Origin: Thermoguttaceae bacterium | GTDB taxonomy: Bacteria > Planctomycetota > Planctomycetia > Pirellulales > Thermoguttaceae | Reading direction: 5' to 3' | Assembly (NCBI GenBank): GCA_017447865.1 | Contig: JAFSMO010000051.1 | Location: forward strand, 1 to 47,330 | Length of the DNA: 47,330 bases | Shown: in pieces, positions 1 through 7,314 of the stretch | Layout: the number at the start of each line of letters is the position of its first letter | How positions within the stretch are numbered: the stretch's first letter is position 1 | Notes under the pieces: generated by a model | Seen by the model: only the letters and a program-made list of their open reading frames with translations | What the model was told of the DNA's origin: nothing | Databases searched by the model: none | Made by a program: the position numbers and the translations under genes

Positions 1-579
1 AAATCGGAATGCTACGACCTCGTGAAGGACGGCCGGATCGATATTCAGGACCTCGTCGTCTTCGCCCAGAACTTCGGCACGGATAACTCGGCCACTGACT
101 TCAACGGTGACAGCAGAGTCGATATTTCGGACCTTGTCGAGTTCGCACGCCACTTCGGCCAGAAGAAAGCCGAGAAATCGACCGAGACCCTGGCTCTGGC
201 CGCAGCTCCGGCCCCCGAAGCGGCACCGGTTGTTGAACCTGAAGTGGTAACGGTTACTGAGCCCGAAGCTGCACCGGCTGCTGAACCCGAAGTGGTACCG
301 GTTGCTGAACCCGAAGCTGCACCGGCTGCTGAACCGGCGGCGGCTCCCGCTTTCATTCCTGCTCAGGACGTGAAACTTGAGACGGTGGAAGCCAAAGAGG
401 AAACCAACGCGGCCATGCTCGCGTCGCTTCCGGCGGTGGAGAATACTGCCGTCCAGGTGCGTGATTCCATCTTCTCCAGCAATGAAGACGAAGATGAGGA
501 TTGGCTCGAGGACATCTGCTCCGATATGAAGCAGGATACTCAAAACCAGCTGATCGACGACCTGTTCGGCAAGAACTAG
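1..579 (+). CDS. C-terminal part of a secreted dockerin-type repeat protein (5' end outside window)
   Basis: The reading frame is open from base 1 and ends at TAG 577-579, so this is the C-terminal 192 residues of a longer protein; the in-frame GTG at 22 is unlikely to be the true start. Two dockerin/EF-hand-like segments lie in tandem at residues 9-28 (GRIDIQDLVVFAQNFG after a D-x-x-x-D/G pattern) and 34-54 (DFNGDSRVDISDLVEFARHF). Such Ca2+-binding duplicated segments are common near the C-termini of planctomycete surface or secreted proteins. They are followed by an Ala/Pro/Glu repeat (alternating EPEAAPAA and EPEVVPVA units, about residues 75-115) that looks like a stalk or linker, and by a very acidic tail (NEDEDEDWLED) ending LIDDLFGKN. 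The function of the whole protein cannot be judged because the catalytic or adhesive part lies outside the window. The pairing may be intramolecular; no cohesin is seen here. Confidence 0.8.
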   Translation, partial: KSECYDLVKDGRIDIQDLVVFAQNFGTDNSATDFNGDSRVDISDLVEFARHFGQKKAEKSTETLALAAAPAPEAAPVVEPEVVTVTEPEAAPAAEPEVVPVAEPEAAPAAEPAAAPAFIPAQDVKLETVEAKEETNAAMLASLPAVENTAVQVRDSIFSSNEDEDEDWLEDICSDMKQDTQNQLIDDLFGKN

Positions 580-607
580 AAACCAGGATTGAATCAGGGG
601 ATTCAGG

Positions 608-670
608 CGAGGTTTTGCGAGGAGATCTTTGAAAAAAGGTTTTCCTCGCGAGCCTCGTGCTTCCTTTTTT
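608..670 (+). terminator. Rho-independent terminator after the dockerin-type gene
   Basis: An imperfect hairpin has outer arms CGAGG (608-612) and CCTCG (653-657) and inner arms GCGAGGA/TCCTCGC. It is followed by a six-T run at 665-670. It lies 30 bases past the stop codon at 579, as expected for the end of that transcript. Confidence 0.6.
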
Positions 671-1017
671 CATATTTTGGGGGGATTTGGATTAATTTGG
701 AAAATTTTTCGTCCCTCCCCCTTTACTGGATTTTCTGATCGTGTATAATTTATGTTAGTTTGCCAGATTGTGTATCTTTCTGGCTTGGTTTCGGCTATGG
801 CTTGTACCGCCGCTCAGCTTGCTTCTGTGGTTTGTATCGATTATACGACGCGGAAGGGGGTTTCTGTCAGGGGGACAGCGAAAGGCCGATAAATGATGTG
901 AATTTACTTTTTTGCGTCATTATAATTAATTGAGAGTATAAGTTTTTGATTTCGCGCCAGCGTTCCGCCAAAGGGATTTTGGAAGGGACGCATGGACAAA
1001 CCGTGAAGGAGTCATAT
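671..1017 (+). promoter_or_regulatory. Leader region with a possible sigma70-type promoter for the TIGR03000 gene
   Basis: No coding region is seen here. A candidate promoter is TTTACT (722-727), 16-base spacer, TATAAT (744-749), which would give a 5' leader of about 260 bases. A second TATAAT at 921-926 lacks a convincing -35. The ribosome binding site GAAGGAG (1005-1011) sits 6 bases before the ATG at 1018. Nothing else is recognised in the leader. Confidence 0.35.
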
Positions 1018-1860
1018 ATGAAAACCCTTAAATTCGTCGTTCTGTCGATGCTCGTACTGTGTGTTTTCGGTATGGGTCAGTCGGCTTTTGGTTTCTTCCC
1101 GTTCCGGCCCTGGCTTGCTCCGTCCTGGGGCGGTCCTTATTGGGGCTATCCGGTCTATGATTACGGTTGGTATGATCCCTGCTGTGCGCCGGTCGTTGAG
1201 CCGTGCTGTGCTCCGGTTGCCGCCACTCCAGTAGTTTCGACTCCGGTTGCCGCTGCTCCGGTTGACTGCTGCGGTCCGGTTGTTTCTTACGGCTACCCGA
1301 CTGGTTACTATCTTGGCTGGCGCCCGGGCCCGATCCGCCGCCTGTTGTTTGGTCGTTACCGCTGGTACGCCACGGGTTACGTTGGAGGTTACTACTATAC
1401 GCCCGATTGCTGTGACCCGGCGTATGATGCGACTCCGATTGAGTCGGCTCCTGCTGCGGCACCCGCTCCGACTCCTGCCCCGACCCCGGCTCCGGCTCCG
1501 GTTCCCGCTGAAGAAACTTCCTCGATCCTGTCTTCGAACGCCGTTTACCATCAGACTGCGTACACCCAGCCTGAAGCGACCCACGAAAACAGCGGGATCA
1601 TCTCGATCAGCGTTCCTGAGGATGCGGTCGTTTATGTGAACGATATTCGCACCACCGCCACTGGCACCAATCGTTCCTTCGTTTCGTTCGGTCTGCAGAG
1701 CGGCAACGAATACGACTACGTGATCCGCGCGGAAGTCATGCGTAATGGTCAGACCTACGTCGAGACCAAAATCGTGACCCTGAAAGCCGGCCAGAAAGAC
1801 GCTGTTGCGTTCGCCTTCCCGGAAATCGTGAATCCTACGGAGCAGGTGGTTGCTCTGTAA
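1018..1860 (+). CDS. Secreted TIGR03000-domain protein, planctomycete-specific
   Basis: The product has 280 residues. ATG 1018 is chosen because it is preceded by a good GAAGGAG site and begins a typical signal peptide (MKTLKFVVLSMLVLCVFGMG, cut near SAFG); the longer frame from TTG 946 has neither. The mature N-terminal half is rich in Gly, Tyr, Trp and Pro and carries Cys pairs (DPCCAPVVEPCCAPV), suggesting a disulfide-bonded cell-surface protein. A Pro/Ala linker (about residues 150-175) leads to the C-terminal domain, about residues 200-275: VPEDAVVYVNDIRTTATGTN, then a YDYVIRAEV strand and a KAGQKDAVAF end. That is the pattern of TIGR03000 (P-x-DA-x-VYVN, T-x-TGT, A-x-V-R-x-G), a family so far confined to planctomycetes and of unknown function. 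The terminator at 1900-1941 suggests a single-gene transcript. Confidence 0.85.
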   Translation: MKTLKFVVLSMLVLCVFGMGQSAFGFFPFRPWLAPSWGGPYWGYPVYDYGWYDPCCAPVVEPCCAPVAATPVVSTPVAAAPVDCCGPVVSYGYPTGYYLGWRPGPIRRLLFGRYRWYATGYVGGYYYTPDCCDPAYDATPIESAPAAAPAPTPAPTPAPAPVPAEETSSILSSNAVYHQTAYTQPEATHENSGIISISVPEDAVVYVNDIRTTATGTNRSFVSFGLQSGNEYDYVIRAEVMRNGQTYVETKIVTLKAGQKDAVAFAFPEIVNPTEQVVAL

Positions 1861-1899
1861 TTTCTAAGACCCCCTCAAGGAGAGGTTTTGATTGATGTT

Positions 1900-1941
1900 G
1901 ACGCGCACAGTCACCGCAAGGCGCTCTGTGTGCGTCTTTTT
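1900..1941 (+). terminator. Rho-independent terminator after the TIGR03000 gene
   Basis: Arms GACGCGCACAG (1900-1910) and CTGTGTGCGTC (1926-1936) pair with one G-T position around a 15-base loop and are followed by five T's. It lies 40 bases past the stop at 1860. Its position also decides the next start codon: the upstream in-frame TTG at 1888 would put this hairpin inside the coding region. Confidence 0.8.
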
Positions 1942-1956
1942 ATGTGGAGAAAGCTT

Positions 1957-4110
1957 ATGAGAAACCGTGGAATTCTGTCGTTTTTGGCTTGGTGGGTTTT
2001 GGCCCTTGGGACGGTTTCTCTTTTGGCGCAGGAGGAAACCGAAAAGGAACTTCTGCCCGTCTGGGACCTGGAAAAAGTTTCGATTCTGGTGAATCAGGAC
2101 CAAAAGCCGGTTTCGTTCGCCATCGAGCAGACCCGGGACGGCGACCGGATCGACTACACTCTGCGTCCCGGGGAAGTTCTGGCGGTTTCTAATCCGCAGC
2201 AGGCGGCCGCCGTTTTTGAGCATGGAAAGGATCTGGTTCGTCTTCGTCTTCTTCAGGACGAAATTTACCTCTTTATCCGACCGGAAGGAATTCTGGAACT
2301 CGTCGGAATTGGGCCGTACTACGGAGAAAACGTTCCGAAGAGCCGGATCCAGGGCCGCGAGAGGCAGAGACGTGAGGACGAGGTGAAAACTCTTGATCCG
2401 ATCACGATCCCCGTGCGGATCTACACCGACACGAATATTCCGCTCGCCGAGGTCCTTTGGAGGAAAAGGGTCAATCAGAGAATTGAGGACGCATCGCGGA
2501 TCCTGGAACGGACCTGCTTCGTCAAGCTCGAAATCCGGAGTTTTGAGCCGTGGACTTCGGACCCGCAATGCGAAAACTTGCAGGAGGTCCTGAAAGATTT
2601 TGAGGCCAAAGTCCCGGAGGAGCATGGTGGTCTTTCGATTGGTTTCACTGCGCATCGCAACGCGCCGGGCTGCGGAACGGAGTTGGGCGTCGCCCGCCAG
2701 CCGTTCTGCGGGAAAATCCTTCTGCGGGAGGAAGCGCCGCAAATCACCGAGGTGGAACGTCTGGAAACCCTTCTGCACGAGCTGGGTCACTTCCTCGGCG
2801 CGGTGCATACGTCGGATGAGAATTCGGTCATGCGGACGGTTCTGCACGAGCGTCACGCCCGGGACGTTAATTTTGTGATCGGGTTTGACCCGTTGAACGC
2901 GCTGGCGATGAACCTTTGGGTGCGCCAGTACCGCCGCGCGGAGGAAAAACGCCCGCGGGGGATTCATCCCGATATTGCGATGGAGCTTCTGACTGTTTAC
3001 CAGATGGTTCAGCAGTTCGCGGCCAGCCAGAAAGAGCAGGGGATTAAAGTCCTGGAAAATCCGAACGTGGATTCTTTCGTGGACCTTCTGACGAAGATGC
3101 TCCAGGCGCAGGGAATTCTTCTGACTGCGGAGGAAAAAGCGGCTCCGAAAGCCACGCCCGAAACGAAACCCGCGCCTGCGCCTGAGGTGAAGCCTGAAAT
3201 CAAACCCGAAGTGAAACCGGAAACCAAGCCCGAAGTTAAGCCGGTGCAGAAACCGGAAACCCCGTCAGTTCCGAAGCCGGAAGTTTCCGGGGAAGCCGCG
3301 CCGAAAGATCCGCCGCAGACGGACGTTCAGATCCTTGAGAAAATGATGCAGGACCTGAAGACCAAGCCGTGGGAGACGGAGAAAATGGCCGATTTTGAGC
3401 TTCCGGTCCAAACCGCGCGGTACGTGATGACGCGGACGCTGCTCGCGCTGGCGAAGAAGGAGCCGCTCGGGATCAAAACGGAAGGAAAGTCTGCGTCCGA
3501 CGTTTTGGGCGAGCGGATCGTCCGTTACGCGGCTTTGGCGGCTCGGGAAGTCGGCGGGACGAAACCCTGGGATTCTGTCGAGGGACGGGCAGCGCGCGCC
3601 GCGTTCGTGCTGGCGTGCGAGATTTTCCTGGAGCCTTCCGGCGCCATTGGAAAACTCCCGGTTTACGGCCGGCGTTTTCGTGCGATCGAAACCCCGGAAT
3701 TGAAGAAACTCCGGTCTAAACTCGTGGGGTCGAACGTCTCGATTTTCGGGCGCTCGGACCACAGTCAGCACTTCTGGCTCTCCGCCGCGCTCGCCATCCA
3801 GCTCGTGCCGGATCTGGTCGAAAATATTGGCGTGGAAAAAGAACTGAACGACGATCAGGAGGGGGGCACCGGGTTCGACGTGACCGACCTGAACGCTGAC
3901 CTGGCCGGCACCTGGTTCTCGACGCGGGTTTTGAAGGGCGAGATCTCGCTGGACCGAATCGGGAAAATGTTCGAGTACACGCAGGTCGTTCCTGCGCAGA
4001 TCCGGATCCCGAAGCGGCTCAAGCACCCGAAAACGGCGGAGGAGATCAGCGAGCTGCTCATGAAACTGCGCACGGCCGTGGACGCGCTGCAGGAGAAATT
4101 CGAGGACTGA
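1957..4110 (+). CDS. Secreted metzincin-type zinc metalloprotease with an unknown C-terminal domain
   Basis: The product has 717 residues from ATG 1957, which follows GGAGA and lies just past the terminator at 1900-1941. It starts with a signal peptide (MRNRGILSFLAWWVLALGTV, then SLLAQEE). The protease signature is HELGHFLGAVH at residues 274-284, the metzincin zinc site HExxHxxGxxH, followed about 7 residues later by SVMR, a candidate Met-turn. The protein should cleave proteins outside the cytoplasm. Residues about 400-455 form a Lys/Pro/Glu linker (KPEVKPETKPEVKP). After this comes a region of roughly 240 residues with conserved-looking features (GRSDHSQHFWLSAALAI, GGTGFDVTDLNADLAG) that I cannot assign; it could bind the substrate or the cell surface. 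The nearest known folds by motif are matrixin/archaemetzincin-like proteases. The following cyclase gene starts 8 bases after the stop, so the two are probably co-transcribed. Confidence 0.75.
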   Translation: MRNRGILSFLAWWVLALGTVSLLAQEETEKELLPVWDLEKVSILVNQDQKPVSFAIEQTRDGDRIDYTLRPGEVLAVSNPQQAAAVFEHGKDLVRLRLLQDEIYLFIRPEGILELVGIGPYYGENVPKSRIQGRERQRREDEVKTLDPITIPVRIYTDTNIPLAEVLWRKRVNQRIEDASRILERTCFVKLEIRSFEPWTSDPQCENLQEVLKDFEAKVPEEHGGLSIGFTAHRNAPGCGTELGVARQPFCGKILLREEAPQITEVERLETLLHELGHFLGAVHTSDENSVMRTVLHERHARDVNFVIGFDPLNALAMNLWVRQYRRAEEKRPRGIHPDIAMELLTVYQMVQQFAASQKEQGIKVLENPNVDSFVDLLTKMLQAQGILLTAEEKAAPKATPETKPAPAPEVKPEIKPEVKPETKPEVKPVQKPETPSVPKPEVSGEAAPKDPPQTDVQILEKMMQDLKTKPWETEKMADFELPVQTARYVMTRTLLALAKKEPLGIKTEGKSASDVLGERIVRYAALAAREVGGTKPWDSVEGRAARAAFVLACEIFLEPSGAIGKLPVYGRRFRAIETPELKKLRSKLVGSNVSIFGRSDHSQHFWLSAALAIQLVPDLVENIGVEKELNDDQEGGTGFDVTDLNADLAGTWFSTRVLKGEISLDRIGKMFEYTQVVPAQIRIPKRLKHPKTAEEISELLMKLRTAVDALQEKFED

Positions 4111-4118
4111 AGAAAACG

Positions 4119-4745
4119 ATGAAATATTTGGATTTGACGCGCGAAATTTCGAACGATTCCCGCCCCTTTCCGGGGGATCCGCCGGTCAATTTGACCCCCG
4201 AGGCGGTGATCGAACGGGACGGTTTTCTGGTCCGAAATCTGAGCTTTTCGAGCCATCAGGGGACGCACATCGACGCGCCGGCGCACGTGATGCCGGGCGC
4301 AATGGTTTTGAACGATTTTCCGCTTGAGATCTTTGCGGGCCCTGCGCGGGTCCTGAAGCTCGGCCGGATGGGGCCCCGGACGGCCATCACGCGGGAAATG
4401 CTCGAAGCGTTCGACCCGGAATTTCGCGGCTGCGAGCGGATGCTCTTTTCGGCGCAGTGGGACGGAGACTTTTTCGAGGACGCGCCGTTTTTTACGCCCG
4501 CGGCGGCGCGGTGGCTCGTCGGTCATGCCGAGCTTCTGATGCTTGGTTTTGACTGGCCCTCGCCGGATGAGTACGGCGACGAGGACCTGACGATCCACCG
4601 GATTTTTCTTTCCAAAGGGCTGATTTTCGTCGAGAATCTGACGAATCTGGAGAAACTGCCGGCCCGGTTTACGCTTTCGGCCTTCCCGCTCTCGCTGAAG
4701 GACGCGGAAGCCGCGCCTGTGCGGGCCGTGGCGTCGTGGAACTGA
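4119..4745 (+). CDS. Cyclase-family protein (kynurenine formamidase-like metal hydrolase)
   Basis: The product has 208 residues. It carries the family signature SHQGTHIDAPAH at about residues 46-57 (HxGTHxDxPxH), whose His and Asp residues bind the catalytic metal in KynB/isatin-hydrolase-like enzymes. It also has the usual C-terminal GLIFVENLTNLEKLP segment with the conserved Glu. N-terminal DLTREISNDSRPFPGDPP is typical of the family's opening (LT..I....P.yPGdP). Enzymes of this family hydrolyse N-formylkynurenine, isatin or related cyclic amides and esters; the substrate here is not predictable, since no tryptophan-degradation gene is nearby. The gene is 8 bases after the metalloprotease gene and convergent with argJ. 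It is soluble with no signal peptide, so the shared operon with a secreted protease is probably not functional coupling. Confidence 0.8.
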   Translation: MKYLDLTREISNDSRPFPGDPPVNLTPEAVIERDGFLVRNLSFSSHQGTHIDAPAHVMPGAMVLNDFPLEIFAGPARVLKLGRMGPRTAITREMLEAFDPEFRGCERMLFSAQWDGDFFEDAPFFTPAAARWLVGHAELLMLGFDWPSPDEYGDEDLTIHRIFLSKGLIFVENLTNLEKLPARFTLSAFPLSLKDAEAAPVRAVASWN

Positions 4746-4749
4746 TTTA

Positions 4750-4789
4750 GAAAAGGGGGAGTTTCATGAATGTGCCGTTCAACTCCCCC
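4750..4789 (-). terminator. Terminator at the cyclase/argJ convergence
   Basis: Arms GGGGGAGTT (4755-4763) and AACTCCCCC (4781-4789) form a 9-bp hairpin. Read on the minus strand the hairpin is followed by TTTTC, so it fits best as the argJ terminator; read on the plus strand it still forms a strong stem but without a T-run. Confidence 0.6.
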
Positions 4790-4793
4790 CGGC

Positions 4794-4833
4794 GCGTAAT
4801 TCCGCGCTCCGCGCTCCCTTACCGCCTTCCATT
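4794..4833 (+). repeat. Dispersed short repeat, family A, single copy
   Basis: This unit starts GCGTAATTCCGCGCTCCGCG and ends ACCGCCTTCCAT. The same unit appears three times in tandem inside recG (14417-14544) and twice at 23996-24077, always in the same orientation. The centre can fold as GCGC-TCC-GCGC. Confidence 0.75.
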
Positions 4834-4847
4834 TGACGCTCTGAAAA

Positions 4848-6050
4848 TCACGTGTGGTAATCGGCGTTGATGTGTACGTACTCGGTCGTCAGGTCGCACG
4901 TCCAGAAGCGGCACCCCTGGCGGCCCTCGCCGAATTTCAGGTCGATCACGATCTCCCGGTTGCTGGCCATCGATTTGGAAACCTCCGCGGCATCGAAGTC
5001 CGTCGGGGCGCCGTTCGCAAAGACGAGGAATCCGTTGATGTGGAGCGTCGCCTTTTTCACGTCAAACGGAACGTTCGAGTACCCGGCCGACGACATGATG
5101 CGCCCCCAGTTTGGGTCGTTCCCGTACAGCGCGCACTTGGTCAGCGGGCTTTCCGCGACGTAACGGGCGATCTGCCGGGCGTCGGCCTCGGTTTTCAGGC
5201 CCTTCACGTTCAGCGTCACGAGATGCGACGCGCCCTCGCCGTCTTCCGGAATGGATCGGGCCAGATCGGCGCAGATCGATTCCAGCGCGGCCGCGAAATC
5301 TTTGTTTTTCGCGACGTTTTCCCCGCCGGCGGCCCCGTTTGCCAGAAGCAGCAGCGTGTCGTTGGTGCTCGTGTGCCCGTCCACCGTGATGCAGTTGAAC
5401 GTCGTGTGGACGATTTTCTTGAGGAGTTTCTGGGCGGATTTCCCGTCCAGCACCGCGTCGGTCAGGACGATCCCGAGGAACGTTGCCATGTTCGGGGCGA
5501 TCATTCCCGCGCCCTTGGCCATTCCCGCGATCGTGACCACCGTGCCGTCCCCGAGCGTGATCTGCTTCGAGAAAAGTTTGTGGTGCGTGTCGGTCGTCAT
5601 GATCCCCTTGGCGGCCGCGACGAGTGATTTTTCGTCGTTCTTGAGTTTTTTGGAGATCTTCCTGATCCCCGCCTCGATCACGTCCATCGGGAGGAAGTGG
5701 CCGATGATTCCGGTACTCATCACCAGCGCGCCGTCTTCCGCGGCTCCAACGGCCTTGGCGGCCCAGGCGGCCATCTGCCGGGCGTCGTTCAGACCCCGCT
5801 CGCCGGTGCAGGCGTTGGCGTTTCCGGAGTTCACGACGATCGCCTGGATCCGGTCGCTCGGAACGAGACTTCGGTCAAGCACGACCGGAGCGGCACAGAC
5901 GAGATTCTGTGTAAACACGCCGGCGGCGCTTGCCGGAACGTCGGACGCGATGAACGTCATGTCGGCCCGGGATTTATCCCGTTTGATCCCCGTGTACATC
6001 GCGGCAAAATTGAAACCCTTGGGAATGAAATGCTTCTGATCTTTGGCCAT
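4848..6050 (-). CDS. argJ: Glutamate N-acetyltransferase / amino-acid acetyltransferase ArgJ
   Basis: The product has 400 residues from ATG 6050, the normal length for ArgJ; the open frame continues upstream to 6161 but those 37 residues do not resemble the family. ArgJ transfers acetyl from N-acetylornithine to glutamate (and in bifunctional forms from acetyl-CoA), recycling the acetyl group in arginine synthesis in the cytoplasm. The self-cleavage signature KGAGMIAPNMATFLG is present, with the Thr that becomes the N-terminal nucleophile of the beta chain. Other family blocks are VVNSGNANACTG, TVDGHTSTNDT and the C-terminal EYVHINADYHT. One position differs from the usual TVDGDTSTNDT (Asp to His). 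No other arginine gene is adjacent. A TTGCAA-N16-TAAAAT promoter lies just upstream and a terminator hairpin downstream, so the gene is probably monocistronic. Confidence 0.93.
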   Translation of the reverse strand: MAKDQKHFIPKGFNFAAMYTGIKRDKSRADMTFIASDVPASAAGVFTQNLVCAAPVVLDRSLVPSDRIQAIVVNSGNANACTGERGLNDARQMAAWAAKAVGAAEDGALVMSTGIIGHFLPMDVIEAGIRKISKKLKNDEKSLVAAAKGIMTTDTHHKLFSKQITLGDGTVVTIAGMAKGAGMIAPNMATFLGIVLTDAVLDGKSAQKLLKKIVHTTFNCITVDGHTSTNDTLLLLANGAAGGENVAKNKDFAAALESICADLARSIPEDGEGASHLVTLNVKGLKTEADARQIARYVAESPLTKCALYGNDPNWGRIMSSAGYSNVPFDVKKATLHINGFLVFANGAPTDFDAAEVSKSMASNREIVIDLKFGEGRQGCRFWTCDLTTEYVHINADYHT

Positions 6051-6099
6051 TTGAAAAACCCTGTATAGAACGGTGAAACAAGAACCAATTTGCCCTTTT

Positions 6100-6127
6100 A
6101 TTTTAGCACACAAAAGGAATTTTGCAA
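6100..6127 (-). promoter_or_regulatory. Probable sigma70-type promoter of argJ
   Basis: On the minus strand: TTGCAA (6127-6122), 16-base spacer, TAAAAT (6105-6100), about 50 bases before the ATG at 6050. It supports the shorter ArgJ start, because the longer open frame would overlap it. Confidence 0.5.
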
Positions 6128-6198
6128 GGGGGGAAACCTCAAAAAATCTGCCTTCTGCCATTCGAGACAGGTCCCGAAGCGAAAACGGGTATTTTTTG

Positions 6199-6280
6199 TC
6201 TCACGCGGAGATGCGGAGACGCGGAGTTTTTGGTTGAAACGGTCTCTGATTCTCCGCGCCTCCGCCGCTCCGCGTGAGAT
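6199..6280. repeat. Palindromic element, family D, copy 1
   Basis: The ends are inverted repeats: CTCACGCGGAGATGCGGAG at the left and CGCCGCTCCGCGTGAG at the right. The same element, longer inside, is at 21511-21624. It is non-coding; small open frames through it are by-products of the repeat. Confidence 0.75.
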
Positions 6281-6330
6281 CTGAAAGAGACGCGACCAGG
6301 CAAGGAATGCGGCTTCAAATTTGATTTTTT

Positions 6331-6450
6331 TAGCCGCAAAGGACGCAAAGTGCGCAAAGGATTTTTTCTTGTTACCGATCGACACGCGACACACTGCAAT
6401 CTTTTTTCATTATTATTTTCTTTGCGTCCTTTGCGTTCTTTGCGGCTTAA
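6331..6450 (-). repeat. Palindromic element, family C, copy 1
   Basis: This 120-bp element has inverted ends built from GCAAAGAACGCAAAGG-type units (TAGCCGCAAAGGACGCAAAG at 6331, its complement ending at 6450). Its centre, on the minus strand, contains CGGTAACAAGAAAAA. The copy at 21351-21483 has the same ends and the same central block in opposite orientation. Confidence 0.8.
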
Positions 6451-6488
6451 AATGCGATATTGCTCAGGCTGCGTTTTTGTTTGATTTT

Positions 6489-6521
6489 TTTAGCCGCAAA
6501 GAACGCAAAGAACGCAAAGGA
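6489..6521 (+). repeat. Solo arm of a family C element
   Basis: One arm only, TTAGCCGCAAAGAACGCAAA and a further GAACGCAAAGG, with no matching opposite arm. It replaces the body of a third copy of the small paralogous genes next to it. Confidence 0.7.
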
Positions 6522-6556
6522 TTTTTCAGGTACTCATCCATGGTATACTGATTCAT
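6521..6556 (-). pseudogene. Stump of a third small paralogous gene, cut off by a repeat
   Basis: The minus-strand ATG at 6556 overlaps the stop of the preceding gene as ATGA, exactly as at the 6855-6858 junction. It opens a frame MNQYTMDEYLKN that matches the start of the neighbouring paralog (MNRNWKTMDENLKIFW). After about 12 codons the homology stops inside the family C arm at 6489-6521, and the frame then reads through repeat sequence to an early stop. No trace of the remaining 90 or so codons is seen downstream. Confidence 0.65.
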
Positions 6557-6858
6557 GAAAAAATACGAATGTCTTCGAGATTCGCCTCACAAATAATATC
6601 TGCGAGGCTTTTATTGTTATCGAAAACTTTGGCGTTTACCGCTTCTTCAACCGTCTGGAATCCAAAAAAAACCTTATGGCTTTCGTATTTTCCAGAAGAA
6701 TCGATATACCCGACATTGATTCTCCCTTCATTTTCACCATAAAGGGAGTAACATTTCCTGGGTCCGACATAGATTTCAGCCCAACTTCCCTTGCATTCAT
6801 ACCAGTCACGCCAAAAGATTTTCAGGTTTTCATCCATGGTCTTCCAATTCCGATTCAT
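6553..6858 (-). CDS. Small protein of unknown family, paralog 2 of a tandem set
   Basis: The product has 101 residues from ATG 6858, which overlaps the upstream paralog's stop by four bases. An internal ATG at 6837 behind TTGGAAG is an alternative that would give 94 residues. It is about 55% identical to the neighbour by eye; shared blocks are SWAEI, the GxNEG pattern, the GKY pattern, GFQTVEEAVNAK, DNKS and ADIICE. There is no signal peptide or membrane segment, so it is probably a small cytoplasmic alpha/beta protein. I do not recognise the family. Tandem small paralogs of this size are typical of immunity-protein arrays, but no toxin gene is adjacent, so this remains speculation. Confidence 0.6.
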   Translation of the reverse strand: MNRNWKTMDENLKIFWRDWYECKGSWAEIYVGPRKCYSLYGENEGRINVGYIDSSGKYESHKVFFGFQTVEEAVNAKVFDNNKSLADIICEANLEDIRIFS

Positions 6859-7154
6859 GTAAAAAAGTCAATAGCCTCTAAACCAAATTCACAGATAATA
6901 TCCGCGACGCTTTTATTGTCGTCGAAGATTTTGGCGTTTACTGCTTCTTCGACAGTCTGAAATCCCTGAAAGTCCAAAAAACGCTGGTATTTTCCCGTAA
7001 AATCTTTGTAACCAACGGAAATATAGCCTTCATTGGGACCCGTAACGGTGTAAAATTTTTGGGGCGCGATATGGATTTCAGCCCAACTAACATAACCTTC
7101 ATACCAGATTTTCCAAAATTGTTCCAGTATTTCATTTGAGGGGGGCGAATCCAT
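6855..7154 (-). CDS. Small protein of unknown family, paralog 1 of a tandem set
   Basis: The product has 99 residues. ATG 7154 is chosen over the TTG at 7178 because it has a strong GGAGG five bases upstream. Sequence features: aromatic-rich N-terminus (EQFWKIWYEGYVSWAEIHIA), a GPNEGYISVGYKD strand pair and a C-terminal helix GFQTVEEAVNAKIFDDNKSV ending in ADIICEFGLEAIDFF. It is co-transcribed and probably translationally coupled with its paralog through the ATGA overlap. Base composition is lower in G+C than the surrounding metabolic genes, and repeats lie on the downstream side, suggesting an accessory locus. The family and function are not recognised. Confidence 0.65.
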   Translation of the reverse strand: MDSPPSNEILEQFWKIWYEGYVSWAEIHIAPQKFYTVTGPNEGYISVGYKDFTGKYQRFLDFQGFQTVEEAVNAKIFDDNKSVADIICEFGLEAIDFFT

Positions 7155-7235
7155 TTTGTCCTCCGTTTCGCGCAGCAAAATCCAGCGTCGTTTCGAGAAA
7201 AATCTTTTGCAGAAAGAATTTGTGGCGGGGCCATC

Positions 7236-7296
7236 AAAAAACTCAACCCATTTTCCAAAGATTCGCCTGATTTCTGGAAAAATGGATTGAGTTTTT
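7236..7296 (-). terminator. Strong bidirectional-looking terminator at the end of the pyruvyl transferase operon
   Basis: Arms AAACTCAACCCATTTTCCA (7238-7256) and TGGAAAAATGGATTGAGTTT (7275-7294) pair along almost 20 bp with one mismatch and a bulge. T-runs follow on both strands. It lies about 20 bases past the minus-strand operon's last stop (7315) and upstream of the small paralogous genes. Confidence 0.75.
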
Positions 7297-7314
7297 GTGT
7301 GGTTTTCCCAAGGG

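Noticed and set aside
946..1017. Upstream extension of the TIGR03000 gene from TTG 946
   Set aside because: No ribosome binding site and it would hide the signal peptide; ATG 1018 has a strong GAAGGAG site.
1888..1956. Upstream extension of the metzincin gene from TTG 1888
   Set aside because: It runs through the terminator hairpin of the previous gene; ATG 1957 with GGAGA and a signal peptide is better.
6139..6551. Several small frames with CVLCVLCGLK- or RKERKERKG-like products
   Set aside because: They are translations of the family C and D palindromic repeats; such frames appear wherever these repeats occur.
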